Shown here: piece by piece, positions 16,999 to 24,570 of the stretch
How the letters are laid out: every line of letters starts with the position of its first letter
How positions within the stretch are numbered: the stretch's first letter is position 1
NCBI GenBank assembly: GCA_902784565.1
Contig: CACZVE010000011.1
Location: 1-45,072 of the forward strand
Origin: an uncultured Prevotellaceae bacterium
Lineage (GTDB): Bacteria; Bacteroidota; Bacteroidia; Bacteroidales; Bacteroidaceae
Length of the DNA: 45,072 nucleotides
Direction of reading: 5' to 3'
The notes under the pieces: generated by a model
Database searches by the model: none
The model's input: only the letters and a program-made list of their open reading frames with translations
Told to the model about the DNA's origin: nothing
Program-made: the position numbers and the translations under genes

Positions 16999-17478
16999 TT
17001 AAATAAATAATGTCTGTCCACCTTCGCTGAGATTGAGGAACGATGCTACGCCGAGCACGTCCTTCACCTCGGGGATAAAATCCTCTTTCTTCAGGCCGAG
17101 CACGTGCATCGCCATCTCACAGGCGTAGAGGTTGATGCCAAGGACCTTGGCGGCCTCGACGAGTTCCTCGAGGGTAGCCACATTGTTCTTGCGCATCAGG
17201 TAGCGGAATATCTTCGGACCAACGCCGAGGAAGTTGAAGCGGCTCGTGGGTGTGACTTTCAATCCGCCCATCATGAAACCGAAGAGTTTCGTCAGCCAGT
17301 TGCCGCCTGTAAAACTGCGACCCTGTTTCTGTTTGATGGCGTCGAGGCCCCAGAAGGTAAAGAAGATATTTACTTCATACCCTACTGCTGCCGCGCCCGT
17401 ACCTAATGTAAATACCGCAGTGAGTTTGTCGAAATCGCCACTGAAGGCGATGATGCTGAGTTTCTTGTTTTCTGCCAT
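16999..17478 (-). CDS. DsrE/DsrF-like sulfur relay protein
   Basis: A 159-residue DsrE/F-like (peroxiredoxin-family) protein. The start ATG at 17478 is chosen because it gives MAENKKLSIIAFSGDFDKLT and because the promoter box is at 17503-17511. A longer frame would begin upstream of that promoter. C120 in INLYACEMAMHVLG is the likely persulfide site of this family. Residues 60-95 contain a Gly/Phe-rich hydrophobic segment (LTKLFGFMMGGLKV) typical of the membrane-associated DsrE2-like group. The gene precedes TusA, and DsrE-TusA pairs relay sulfane sulfur. Confidence 0.9.
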   Translation of the reverse strand: MAENKKLSIIAFSGDFDKLTAVFTLGTGAAAVGYEVNIFFTFWGLDAIKQKQGRSFTGGNWLTKLFGFMMGGLKVTPTSRFNFLGVGPKIFRYLMRKNNVATLEELVEAAKVLGINLYACEMAMHVLGLKKEDFIPEVKDVLGVASFLNLSEGGQTLFI

Positions 17479-17502
17479 AAAAAATACGTTTGAGTTCCGG
17501 GT

Positions 17503-17574
17503 GCAAAGGTACGGCGGTTTTGGCACTCCCACAATCGCACGTTCGTGGCATTCTGCATACCCTTGATATGGTAT
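17503..17574 (-). promoter_or_regulatory. Sulfur-type promoter with tandem dyads (DsrE-TusA)
   Basis: Minus strand: dyad 1 ATACCA-N6-GGGTAT (17557-17574), dyad 2 ATGCCA-N6-TGCGAT (17534-17551), TTG (17532-17534), 20 nt, TACCTTTGC (17503-17511). Dyad 1 is physically the same sequence as dyad 1 of the divergent promoter on the plus strand. Confidence 0.85.
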
Positions 17575-17628
17575 GCGATTTACCATCCCTATGGGATTGC
17601 GGTAACCAAGAAATCGCCGTACCTTTGC
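17557..17628 (+). promoter_or_regulatory. Sulfur-type promoter with tandem dyads (ThiS-E1-JAMM)
   Basis: Plus strand: dyad 1 ATACCC-N6-TGGTAT (17557-17574), dyad 2 TTACCA-N6-TGGGAT (17580-17597), TTG (17597-17599), 20 nt, TACCTTTGC (17620-17628). The start codon is 24 nt further on. Confidence 0.85.
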
Positions 17629-17652
17629 ACCAGATTTCAAACTCAAACGATT

Positions 17653-17865
17653 ATGGCAAAGATTTATGTAAATGGAGACGCGCAGGAAGTGAGCCTGCCG
17701 CTCAGCGTGAGTGAACTAATCAAGCAGTTGCTGGTAGAGAACCCTGAGATGGTCAGCGTGCAGGTGAACGAGGAGTTCGCCGAGCGCGAGGACTGGGATA
17801 GTGTCCAAATCAAGGAAGGCGACAAGGTCGATTTCCTGTACTTCATGGGAGGAGGCGCGCGATGA
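17653..17865 (+). CDS. ThiS/MoaD-like sulfur carrier with masked C-terminus
   Basis: A 70-residue ubiquitin-fold sulfur carrier (MAKIYVNGDAQEVSLPLSVS at the start). It ends FMGGGAR, so the Gly-Gly that would be adenylated and thiocarboxylated is masked by Ala-Arg. In the Wolinella HcyS pathway a C-terminal alanine is removed by the JAMM protease HcyD before activation; the JAMM gene two places downstream makes the same logic likely. The start at 17653 follows the promoter box at 17620-17628. The stop overlaps the E1 start (ATGA). CysO-type cysteine synthesis is the main alternative to homocysteine synthesis. Confidence 0.92.
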   Translation: MAKIYVNGDAQEVSLPLSVSELIKQLLVENPEMVSVQVNEEFAEREDWDSVQIKEGDKVDFLYFMGGGAR

Positions 17866-18671
17866 TAGATTTCACAGAAGAACAGATACAGCGCTATTCG
17901 CGGCACATCTTGTTGCAGGATGTTGGCGTGGAGGGACAAGAAAAGATAATGAATGCGCGTGTGCTCGTAGTGGGTGCCGGCGGACTGGGTGCTCCTGTGT
18001 CGCTTTACCTCGCTGCGGCGGGTGTAGGAACCATCGGTATCGTGGATGCTGATGTTGTCGATTTGAGCAACCTCCAGCGTCAGGTTATTCACTTCACCAA
18101 GGACGTGGGCGTGCCAAAGGTAAAGAGCGCCGAAGAGAAGATCAAGGCCATCAACCCCGACGTGAAGGTCGATACCTATTACGAGTTCCTCGATTCCTCG
18201 AACGCACTCGACATCATCAAGGATTACGACTTCATCGTCGACGGTACGGACAACTTCCCCGTGAAGTTCCTCATCAACGATGCTTGCGTAATGGCAGGCA
18301 AGCCGTTCTCACATGGTGGCATCCTGCGCTTCAACGGTCAGACGTTTACACACCTGCCCGGAACGGCTTGCTACCGTTGTATGTTCAAGGAACCGCCACC
18401 TGTGGGAGCCGTTCCCACCTGTTCACAGGCTGGCGTATTAGGAGCCATCGCAGGTATGCTCGGCACCATCCAGGCCGCTGAGACACTGAAGTATTTCACA
18501 GGTATTGGCGAACTGCTGACGAACCGTCTGCTTACCTTCGATGCCAAGACCATGCTGTTCCGCACGGTTCCTGTGAAGCATCGTGACTCGTGCGCCATCT
18601 GCGGCACGAATCCCACCATCGATCACCTGATAGATTACGAACAGGCCTCTTGCGACCTCAAAAACCACTAA
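17862..18671 (+). CDS. E1-like adenylyltransferase for the sulfur carrier (ThiF/MoeB/HcyF type)
   Basis: A 269-residue E1-fold enzyme that adenylates the C-terminal glycine of the carrier with ATP so that sulfur can replace AMP. The nucleotide-binding VLVVGAGGLGAPVSLYLA is at 34-51. The metal-binding cysteines are C170, C173, C244 and C247 (CYRC and CAIC). A conserved cysteine, C187, lies in PTCSQAGVLGAIAG. There is no C-terminal rhodanese domain, so sulfur must come from another protein; the TusA/DsrE pair on the other side of the shared promoter region is a natural candidate. It overlaps the carrier gene by four bases. Confidence 0.93.
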   Translation: MIDFTEEQIQRYSRHILLQDVGVEGQEKIMNARVLVVGAGGLGAPVSLYLAAAGVGTIGIVDADVVDLSNLQRQVIHFTKDVGVPKVKSAEEKIKAINPDVKVDTYYEFLDSSNALDIIKDYDFIVDGTDNFPVKFLINDACVMAGKPFSHGGILRFNGQTFTHLPGTACYRCMFKEPPPVGAVPTCSQAGVLGAIAGMLGTIQAAETLKYFTGIGELLTNRLLTFDAKTMLFRTVPVKHRDSCAICGTNPTIDHLIDYEQASCDLKNH

Positions 18672-18674
18672 GCG

Positions 18675-19073
18675 ATGAAAATTCCGAAAGAAATCATTGA
18701 TAAATTGATTAGCCAAGCCCGGCAGGACGCACCAAATGAGACGTGTGGTTACCTGTTGGGCATTAGCGGTGAGGGAGGTGACAACGTGACGGAGAACTAT
18801 TGGATGGAGAACATCGACCATTCGTCAGAGCATTTCTCCTTCGCCCCTAAGGATCAGTTTGCGGCTTTAAAGTATGCTCGCAGCAAAGGCTTAAAAATTC
18901 TCGCAAATTGGCATAGCCATCCTGCCTCACCCTCGCGTCCTTCACAAGAAGACCTCCGTCTGGCCAACGACCCCACCATCCGCTACGCCATTCTCTCTCT
19001 CCACGAAGGCGTTCATCTGAATTCCTTCAAGATTCTGAATGGCGAAGTGGTGGATAAGGAGGTACATCTTTAA
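18675..19073 (+). CDS. JAMM/MPN+ metalloprotease (Mec/HcyD-like)
   Basis: A 132-residue zinc isopeptidase. The full motif is present: E22 (NETCGYLLG), then H80-S-H82 ([16 protein letters not shown]) with S90 and D93 in the exact HxH-X7-S-X2-D spacing. Mec+ of actinobacteria frees cysteine from CysO, and HcyD of Wolinella trims the carrier and frees homocysteine. Here it is the last gene of the carrier-E1-JAMM operon (3-base gap), so it probably both unmasks the GGG-Ala-Arg tail and releases the amino-acid product. No strong terminator is seen after it. Confidence 0.93.
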   Translation: MKIPKEIIDKLISQARQDAPNETCGYLLGISGEGGDNVTENYWMENIDHSSEHFSFAPKDQFAALKYARSKGLKILANWHSHPASPSRPSQEDLRLANDPTIRYAILSLHEGVHLNSFKILNGEVVDKEVHL

Positions 19074-19083
19074 CTATTTTTAT

Positions 19084-19115
19084 TTGGCATTTTGCTCGCT
19101 TATTCGTACCTTTGC
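19084..19115 (+). promoter_or_regulatory. Promoter of ridA
   Basis: TTG at 19084-19086, 20 nt, then TACCTTTGC at 19107-19115. No ATACCA/TGGTAT dyads are present, unlike the promoters of the neighbouring sulfur operons. Confidence 0.7.
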
Positions 19116-19138
19116 ACCGTATTAAAGTGATTAGGTTT

Positions 19139-19516
19139 ATGAAAGCAATCAGTACAAAAAAGGCACCTGCTGCCATCGGGCCGTACAGTCAGGCCATCAA
19201 AGTGGGGAATCTCGTTTATACCTCTGGTCAGATTCCCATTGACCCTGCCACTGGCAATTTTGTAGAGGGCGGCATCAAGGAACAGACGCGCCAGTCGCTG
19301 AGCAACGTGAAGGCTATTCTCGAAGAAGCCGGACTGACAATGGGCAATGTAGTAAAGACTACAGTATTCATGGCTGATATGAACGACTTTGCCGATATGA
19401 ATGCTGTCTATGCCGACTTCTTTACAGAACCATATCCCGCCCGTTCTGCTGTTGCCGTGAAGACTTTGCCGAAAGGCGCATTGGTGGAGATAGAAGTGGT
19501 GGCAGAAGTCATTTAG
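19139..19516 (+). CDS. ridA: Reactive intermediate deaminase (RidA family)
   Basis: A 125-residue YjgF/YER057c/UK114 protein that hydrolyses reactive enamine/imine products of PLP enzymes to keto acids. The family landmarks are [19 protein letters not shown] near the N-terminus and the substrate-binding arginine in [12 protein letters not shown] 19139 is chosen; an upstream TTG lies inside the promoter box. Several PLP enzymes nearby (two Cys/Met enzymes, desulfurase, CysK) can make 2-aminoacrylate-type intermediates, which gives a plausible reason for its place in the island. It may be co-transcribed with the receptor gene 7 bases downstream. Confidence 0.93.
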   Translation: MKAISTKKAPAAIGPYSQAIKVGNLVYTSGQIPIDPATGNFVEGGIKEQTRQSLSNVKAILEEAGLTMGNVVKTTVFMADMNDFADMNAVYADFFTEPYPARSAVAVKTLPKGALVEIEVVAEVI

Positions 19517-19523
19517 ATTAGTA

Positions 19524-21506
19524 TTGGTGAGTAAGAGACTTTTCGGCTGGATGATAGCACTACTGACGGCTTCGGGGGCTTATGGACAAGTCACCGAAAA
19601 TGCGGATAGTGTCTGGAGGGCAGAGCAGTTACAGGAGGTCAGCGTATCGGCTCATGGGGCTCATGCAAAGACGAAGGGTCTCGGCAATACCGACTTCATC
19701 GGCAGCGGAGAATTGTTGCGGGCAGCCTGCTGTAACCTCGGTGAGAGTTTTACCACCAATCCCTCTGTCGATGTGAACTATGCCGATGCGGCGACAGGTG
19801 CTCAGCAGATCAAGCTATTAGGACTGAGCGGTACCTACGTGCAGATGCTCACCGAAAACATCCCCAACTATCGCGGTACGGCGGCTCCCTATTCATTAGG
19901 CTATATCCCTGGGCCGTGGATGCAGAGCATTCAGGTGTCGAAGGGTGCCTCGTCAGTGAAGAATGGTTACGAGAGCATCACAGGTCAGATCAATGTGGAG
20001 TTCAAGAAACCGCAAGCGACTCCTTTTGCAGACGCGAATCTCTATTATAACACAAAGGGCAAGTTGGAGGCAAACCTTGGGGCGAACCTGCATCTGACAA
20101 ACCGTTGGAGCACGGCATTGTTAGGTCACTACGAGATACTCGACAAAGTACACGACGAGAACGACGACGGCTTTGCGGATATGCCCAAGGTTCGACAGGG
20201 TTCGTTGATGAGCCGTTGGGCATGGGTCAGCGACAACTATATCTTTCAAGCAGCAATAAAAGGATTGAAGGAGCACCGTGAGGGTGGACAAATCGGGCAT
20301 CACGACGAGGACTGCGCCTTCCACGATAACCCATACCTTATCGACATCACCAACGAACGTTACGAGGCTTTTGCGAAAAATGCCTATATCTTCGACCCTG
20401 AGCACGGATCGAATATCGCCCTGATTCTCTCGGGTTCGTTGCATCATCAGAATGCACTCTACGGCAAGAAACAGTATAATACCGACCAACGCAACGGCTA
20501 CGCTTCGCTGTTGTTCGAGACAGATTTTAATGAACACCACAGTCTATCCACTGGCGTAAGTCTAAACCACGACAAGTTTGACTTCGATGAAACGACGCCT
20601 GGTGTCTATGCCCAATATACCTATAAATTAGGTGAAAAGTTCACGCTGATGGGCGGACTTCGCTGGGATCACAGTAACATCTACGGAGGTTTTGTCACCC
20701 CTCGTATGCACTTGAAGTACTCTCCCAACGACATCGTGACCCTGCGCGGCTCTATCGGTAAGGGCTACCGCACCAACCACGTGATGGCAGAGTACAACTA
20801 CCTGTTGGCCAGCGGTCGCGTGATGCTCATCGACAAAGAACTCGACCAAGAGGAAGCATGGAACTACGGCCTAAGTGCCGCCCTCAGCATCCCCATCGGT
20901 GAGAGAATGTTGAACCTCAACGCAGAGTATTATTACACAACGTTTCAGCACCAGATGCTCGTTGATATGGACAGTAATCCCCATGCCGTCCACTTTACCA
21001 ACCTCGTGGGTGACAGTTACTCGCATACTTGGCAAGTAGAGGCTACCAGTGAACTCTTCGACGGGTTTACACTCTCTGCTACCTACCGCCGCACCAATGT
21101 CAAGTCAACCTACGGCGGTGTACTTCGTGAAAAGCCCCTCACCAACAAAGAAAAAGGTCTCATCACCGCCCAGTATAAACCCGGTTTAGGAAAGTGGCAG
21201 TTTGATGCGACGTTGCAACTCAATGGCGGTGGACGTATGCCAGATCCGTATACTACTGCTGATGGTACTCCCTCATGGGACAGCCGCTACAAGGGCTTCG
21301 AACAACTGAATGCCCAAGTCACCCGTTTCTTTCGCCATTGGAGCATCTACGCTGGCGGCGAGAATATCACGGGTCGCCGACAGAAAAACCCCATCATTGC
21401 TGCTGACGATCCTTGGAGCATGAACTTCGACGCCACGATGGTCTGGGGACCCGTCCACGGCGCCATCTATTATATAGGAATCAGATTAAATTGGGAAAAG
21501 ATATGA
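19524..21506 (+). CDS. TonB-dependent outer-membrane receptor
   Basis: A 660-residue TonB-dependent receptor with plug and 22-strand barrel, without the N-terminal carboxypeptidase-like domain of SusC proteins. The signal region is SKRLFGWMIALLTASGAYGQ, then a TonB-box-like LQEVSVSAHG. The start is non-ATG (TTG at 19524 or GTG at 19527); the next ATG would cut into the signal peptide. An extracellular-loop segment rich in His/Asp (GQIGHHDEDCAFHDN) could bind metal. It overlaps an HMA-domain gene by four bases, and such receptor-HMA pairs in Bacteroidota are commonly linked to copper or similar metals. Confidence 0.9.
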   Translation: MVSKRLFGWMIALLTASGAYGQVTENADSVWRAEQLQEVSVSAHGAHAKTKGLGNTDFIGSGELLRAACCNLGESFTTNPSVDVNYADAATGAQQIKLLGLSGTYVQMLTENIPNYRGTAAPYSLGYIPGPWMQSIQVSKGASSVKNGYESITGQINVEFKKPQATPFADANLYYNTKGKLEANLGANLHLTNRWSTALLGHYEILDKVHDENDDGFADMPKVRQGSLMSRWAWVSDNYIFQAAIKGLKEHREGGQIGHHDEDCAFHDNPYLIDITNERYEAFAKNAYIFDPEHGSNIALILSGSLHHQNALYGKKQYNTDQRNGYASLLFETDFNEHHSLSTGVSLNHDKFDFDETTPGVYAQYTYKLGEKFTLMGGLRWDHSNIYGGFVTPRMHLKYSPNDIVTLRGSIGKGYRTNHVMAEYNYLLASGRVMLIDKELDQEEAWNYGLSAALSIPIGERMLNLNAEYYYTTFQHQMLVDMDSNPHAVHFTNLVGDSYSHTWQVEATSELFDGFTLSATYRRTNVKSTYGGVLREKPLTNKEKGLITAQYKPGLGKWQFDATLQLNGGGRMPDPYTTADGTPSWDSRYKGFEQLNAQVTRFFRHWSIYAGGENITGRRQKNPIIAADDPWSMNFDATMVWGPVHGAIYYIGIRLNWEKI

Positions 21507-21802
21507 GAACAAAAGCATTATTCATCGTATTGGCATTCGTAAGCGTTTGCTTTGCAAAAGACATTAAGACCGTCGTACTGACCACAACCCCACAGATGCA
21601 CTGCGCCAACTGTGAGAAGAAGATCAAGGAAAACATCCGCTTCGAGAAGGGTATCAAGAGCATCAAAACCAACCTCAACGACAAAACCGTCATCATCGAG
21701 TATGATGCTGACAAGACCACCGTTCCCTCCATTATCGAGGGCTTTAAGAAAATCAAGTACGAGGCTAAAGAAGTGAAACCAACCAAAAAAGATAAGAAAT
21801 GA
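21503..21802 (+). CDS. Secreted heavy-metal-associated (HMA) domain protein
   Basis: A 99-residue protein with a signal peptide (MRTKALFIVLAFVSVCFAKD) and one HMA domain carrying the metal site MHCANCEKKI, the MxCxxC motif of Cu(I)/Zn/Cd chaperones. The lysine-rich C-terminus has no membrane anchor. ATG 21503 is chosen since it overlaps the receptor stop (ATGA) and gives the signal peptide. It probably receives metal from the receptor in the periplasm. Copper is favoured by family habit, not proven. Confidence 0.9.
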   Translation: MRTKALFIVLAFVSVCFAKDIKTVVLTTTPQMHCANCEKKIKENIRFEKGIKSIKTNLNDKTVIIEYDADKTTVPSIIEGFKKIKYEAKEVKPTKKDKK

Positions 21803-22509
21803 GTAAAAAGACAGTATTAGTAACTGGTGCCAATAAGGGCATCGGCTTCGGAATTGCAAAACATCTCGGCCTGAGTGGCTGGCAAGTAATCATCGGTGCA
21901 CGTGATGAGCAGCGTGCCACAAAAGCTATCAATGAGTTGAAAACTGAGGGCATCGATGTGCTCGGATGGGTAAACATCGAATTGAAAGACCTCGATGGTA
22001 TTGAAAAGGCTGCCAAGAAGATCAACGAGAAATATCCAGAGTTGACACTGCTCGTGAACAATGCTGGTATTCCTGGCGATATGAGTGTGGACAGCGAACA
22101 TACAGAAATCAGCGTGATTAAGGAGACCCTCGATGTGAATTTTGTCGGCACCTTCGCATTGACCAAGGCATTGATTCCTCTAATTGCCAAAAACGCAGGC
22201 CGTATCGCCAACGTCACCGTTCCCTCAGAGATCAGTCCTTACTGGCACCCATTAGCCTACGTAGCCAGCAAGGCAGCACAGAATGCGATGATGGGTGTGA
22301 TGGCCATCGAATTCCAGCAGAGCAATACGCCTGTGGAGATATTCTCAGTCCACCCAGGACCCACTACCACCGACTTGAACGGAAATATGGCCCTCCCAGG
22401 CTTCCACGATATTGAGACAGTCGGCCAGAAATTCGCGGAACTCATCAATGACGGCAAAAACCATCAGGGCGAGTTCATCGAACTTTATCCGATAGTAAAG
22501 GAAGATTAA
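21799..22509 (+). CDS. Short-chain dehydrogenase/reductase (SDR)
   Basis: A 236-residue classical SDR. The nucleotide-binding TGANKGIGFGIAKHL is near the N-terminus, NNAG is at the expected place, and the catalytic pair is in YVASKAAQNAM. The arrangement fits an NADP(H)-preferring carbonyl reductase. It overlaps the HMA gene by four bases, so it is in the receptor operon, but a functional link to metal uptake is not evident. Its 3' end overlaps the convergent tcdA gene by four bases. Confidence 0.92.
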   Translation: MSKKTVLVTGANKGIGFGIAKHLGLSGWQVIIGARDEQRATKAINELKTEGIDVLGWVNIELKDLDGIEKAAKKINEKYPELTLLVNNAGIPGDMSVDSEHTEISVIKETLDVNFVGTFALTKALIPLIAKNAGRIANVTVPSEISPYWHPLAYVASKAAQNAMMGVMAIEFQQSNTPVEIFSVHPGPTTTDLNGNMALPGFHDIETVGQKFAELINDGKNHQGEFIELYPIVKED

Positions 22510-23306
22510 TCTTTTGTGGCGTCCTGAATCACTAATCCCGCCAACATAAATCCAAAGATGGCGGTGATGTGGGAAAGGGTGCCGTTGATTTGTGCTTTCA
22601 CAGAACACCATTCATGGTTCAGGAGACTTGGATCACCTGGACCATTTTTTGCTTTGGGGCACATACACTGCTCTGTACCACAGGTAGCATTATGGCCTTT
22701 GTTCTCCAATAATTCATCACTATAAACACACTGGAACTTGCGCTTGGGGAACTCTCCACGCGACTTAAACTTTTTGCGGAGGGCGCGTGCCAACGGGTCG
22801 CCTTGTACTTTCCAGAACTCCGTTATCTTGATGCGTGTAGGATCTAATTTTAGAGCGGCGCCCATCGAAGAGTAGAACTTTGCCTTTGTACGGCAAGCCA
22901 TCAGAATCAGTAGTGCTTTATCTTTCAGCGAGTCAATGGCATCAATGATATAGTCGTAACTGTCAAGGTCAAACTCCTCAGCAGTCTCTTGCGAGAAGAT
23001 TTTCTGGAGGGCAATAACTTCTGCAGACGGATTGATGCTGAGCAGACGCTCTTTCAGTGCCTCCACCTTTACATGTCCGACGGTCTTGGTTGTCGCCATC
23101 AATTGACGGTTGATGTTGGTAATGCATACACGATCAGAGTCCACAATCGTCAACTGTCGGATGCCGCTGCGCACCAGACTCTCGGCGCACCACGACCCTA
23201 CGCCGCCCACGCCGAAGATAATCACCCGCTTCTGGGCAATCCGTTCCATCGCCTCCTCGCCCAAAAGCAGTTCGGAACGTCTGAATATTGCATCTTGTAT
23301 TGCCAT
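22506..23306 (-). CDS. tcdA: tRNA threonylcarbamoyladenosine dehydratase
   Basis: An E1-fold enzyme that forms the cyclic ct6A modification at A37 of ANN-decoding tRNAs. The 266 residues include the nucleotide-binding IIFGVGGVGSWCAESL and the Asp/Asn-rich DSDRVCITNINRQ. The length and C-terminus (INGTLSHITAIFGFMLAG) match TcdA/CsdL rather than MoeB/ThiF. In Escherichia coli its relatives interact with the CsdA/CsdE sulfur system, which may explain its presence here. The upstream side holds dyad 1 of the SusCD-operon promoter about 48 bp from its own -7 box, so co-regulation is possible. Confidence 0.9.
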   Translation of the reverse strand: MAIQDAIFRRSELLLGEEAMERIAQKRVIIFGVGGVGSWCAESLVRSGIRQLTIVDSDRVCITNINRQLMATTKTVGHVKVEALKERLLSINPSAEVIALQKIFSQETAEEFDLDSYDYIIDAIDSLKDKALLILMACRTKAKFYSSMGAALKLDPTRIKITEFWKVQGDPLARALRKKFKSRGEFPKRKFQCVYSDELLENKGHNATCGTEQCMCPKAKNGPGDPSLLNHEWCSVKAQINGTLSHITAIFGFMLAGLVIQDATKD

Positions 23307-23325
23307 TTTCTGTCTATTTGACGCT

Positions 23326-23334
23326 GCAAAGGTA
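23326..23334 (-). promoter_or_regulatory. -7 box for tcdA
   Basis: TACCTTTGC on the minus strand, 20 nt upstream of the start codon. The -33 position reads GTG rather than TTG, so it may be weak or activator-dependent. Confidence 0.5.
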
Positions 23335-23381
23335 CTGTTTTTCTTCTAAAAATCCACGTAAAAAGCCCTAAAATTGCCTAA

Positions 23382-23453
23382 ATACCATACTCGTGGTATG
23401 CGGAATGACATATCGAGGGGATTGTAGGGGTGCGGAAATCGCCGTACCTTTGC
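23382..23453 (+). promoter_or_regulatory. Sulfur-type promoter with tandem dyads (leader-PBP-SusCD-UroD)
   Basis: Dyad 1 ATACCA-N6-TGGTAT (23382-23399), dyad 2 ATGACA-N6-GGGGAT (23405-23422), TTG (23422-23424), 20 nt, TACCTTTGC (23445-23453). The stretch after dyad 2, GGAAATCGCCG then the -7 box, is nearly identical to the cysK promoter. Confidence 0.85.
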
Positions 23454-23489
23454 ACCCAGAAAAGTTTAATCAACAAAAAGATAAGAGTT

Positions 23490-23663
23490 ATGAAGCGAAT
23501 GTGTAATATGCAAATGCATAGTTGTTGTAGCCAGATGATGATGGCCATGACGATGAAAGGGAGTGTATATATAATAATAGGTATAGAACAAACAAAACAA
23601 AAAGATTATGAAAAGAATAGCATTTACAATAGCATTGGTTTTAAGCCTCGGACTGGTCAATAA
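23490..23663 (+). CDS. Met/Cys-rich leader ORF (putative sulfur-sensing leader peptide)
   Basis: A 57-codon frame starting 37 nt after the -7 box. The first 22 residues include nine Met and three Cys (for example MCNMQMHSCCSQ followed by MMM), more than half sulfur amino acids. The rest (KGSVYIIIGIEQTKQK...) looks like non-selected sequence. The frame overlaps the start of the next gene by 56 bases out of frame. By analogy with amino-acid-rich leader peptides (his, trp, cys leaders), ribosome slowing at Met/Cys codons could tune the downstream operon. No classic terminator/antiterminator pair is visible, so the mechanism is open. Expression is not proven. Confidence 0.6.
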   Translation: MKRMCNMQMHSCCSQMMMAMTMKGSVYIIIGIEQTKQKDYEKNSIYNSIGFKPRTGQ

Positions 23664-24546
23664 CGTCTGGGCTGAGGAAAACAGTACAAATAATAGTAGC
23701 GTACGCACCATTAAGACACCACGTTTCGCCCGCCCATTGGTGGAGAAGTGGATTGAGGAATATGCAAAAACACAACCCGGCGTGGATTTCCAGATCGCCA
23801 AGGGACAGAAAGGTCAGGATGACATCGACCTGAGTGTAGTCCTTGAGAATAAGGAAAGTGATAAGGACAGAAACTTTAGCCAGATTGTTTATTTCGGAGA
23901 GACAGCCGTGCTGCCTATCACAGCCCGTAGTTCTGAGGCAGCACGCCTGCTCGAAGGAAAGCACCTGAACGCGAAAAAACTGAAACAACTCTTCTTCCTG
24001 AACGATGATTTCGATGAGGATGTGAAAAAGAACAAGGTTTTCGAGAGCATTATCATATATAGTGGTAGTAATGCCACATCGATAGCCACCTCCTTCGCCC
24101 ATAACTTCGGTGAGGAGAGTGCCAACTTCCGCGGTAAGCGTATCTCGGGTGATGACCTGTTTCTGAACACCGCCTTGCAGAAGGATCCGTTAGGTGTCTC
24201 TTTCAATGCGCTGTCGAACATCTTCGATTTGAAGAGTCGTCATCTGAAAAGTGACCTCTCGTTGGTAGGCATCGATGTGAAGCATGACTTAGCCCAAAGT
24301 TTCAGCGACAATGGTACACTCGACGAGGTGCTCAATGCCTTGGAAAATGATAAGGTGTCGGAAGTGGCGATAGAAAGAATCGGACTCAACTATAACATTG
24401 CCGACGAGGCTGTCGCCCGTTTCCTGGAATGGATTCTCAACAATGGCACGAAATACAACCACGAATACGGTCTGCTGAACTTGGACAGCAAGAGTGCCAT
24501 TGCCGAAGTCGGAAAAATCAAGAATACACTGACCGCACAGAAGTAA
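23608..24546 (+). CDS. Secreted PstS-like periplasmic binding protein
   Basis: A 312-residue exported protein (signal MKRIAFTIALVLSLGLVNNVWA). The fold resembles type II periplasmic binding proteins of the PstS-like kind: KKLKQLFFLNDDF, the glycine turn IIYSGSNATSIATSFAHNFG, and GKRISGDDLFLNTALQKDPLG. No ABC permease or ATPase genes are nearby. It lies ahead of SusC/SusD under a sulfur-type promoter, so it probably captures the ligand after outer-membrane entry or assists the receptor. The ligand is unknown; an oxyanion or organosulfur compound is a guess from context. Confidence 0.75.
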   Translation: MKRIAFTIALVLSLGLVNNVWAEENSTNNSSVRTIKTPRFARPLVEKWIEEYAKTQPGVDFQIAKGQKGQDDIDLSVVLENKESDKDRNFSQIVYFGETAVLPITARSSEAARLLEGKHLNAKKLKQLFFLNDDFDEDVKKNKVFESIIIYSGSNATSIATSFAHNFGEESANFRGKRISGDDLFLNTALQKDPLGVSFNALSNIFDLKSRHLKSDLSLVGIDVKHDLAQSFSDNGTLDEVLNALENDKVSEVAIERIGLNYNIADEAVARFLEWILNNGTKYNHEYGLLNLDSKSAIAEVGKIKNTLTAQK

Positions 24547-24570
24547 ATAGGTAAAAAGTAAATTAGACTT

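Noticed and set aside
17479-17646. Longer start for the DsrE-like protein
   Set aside because: The extension crosses its own promoter and the dyad operators, so translation from there is not expected.
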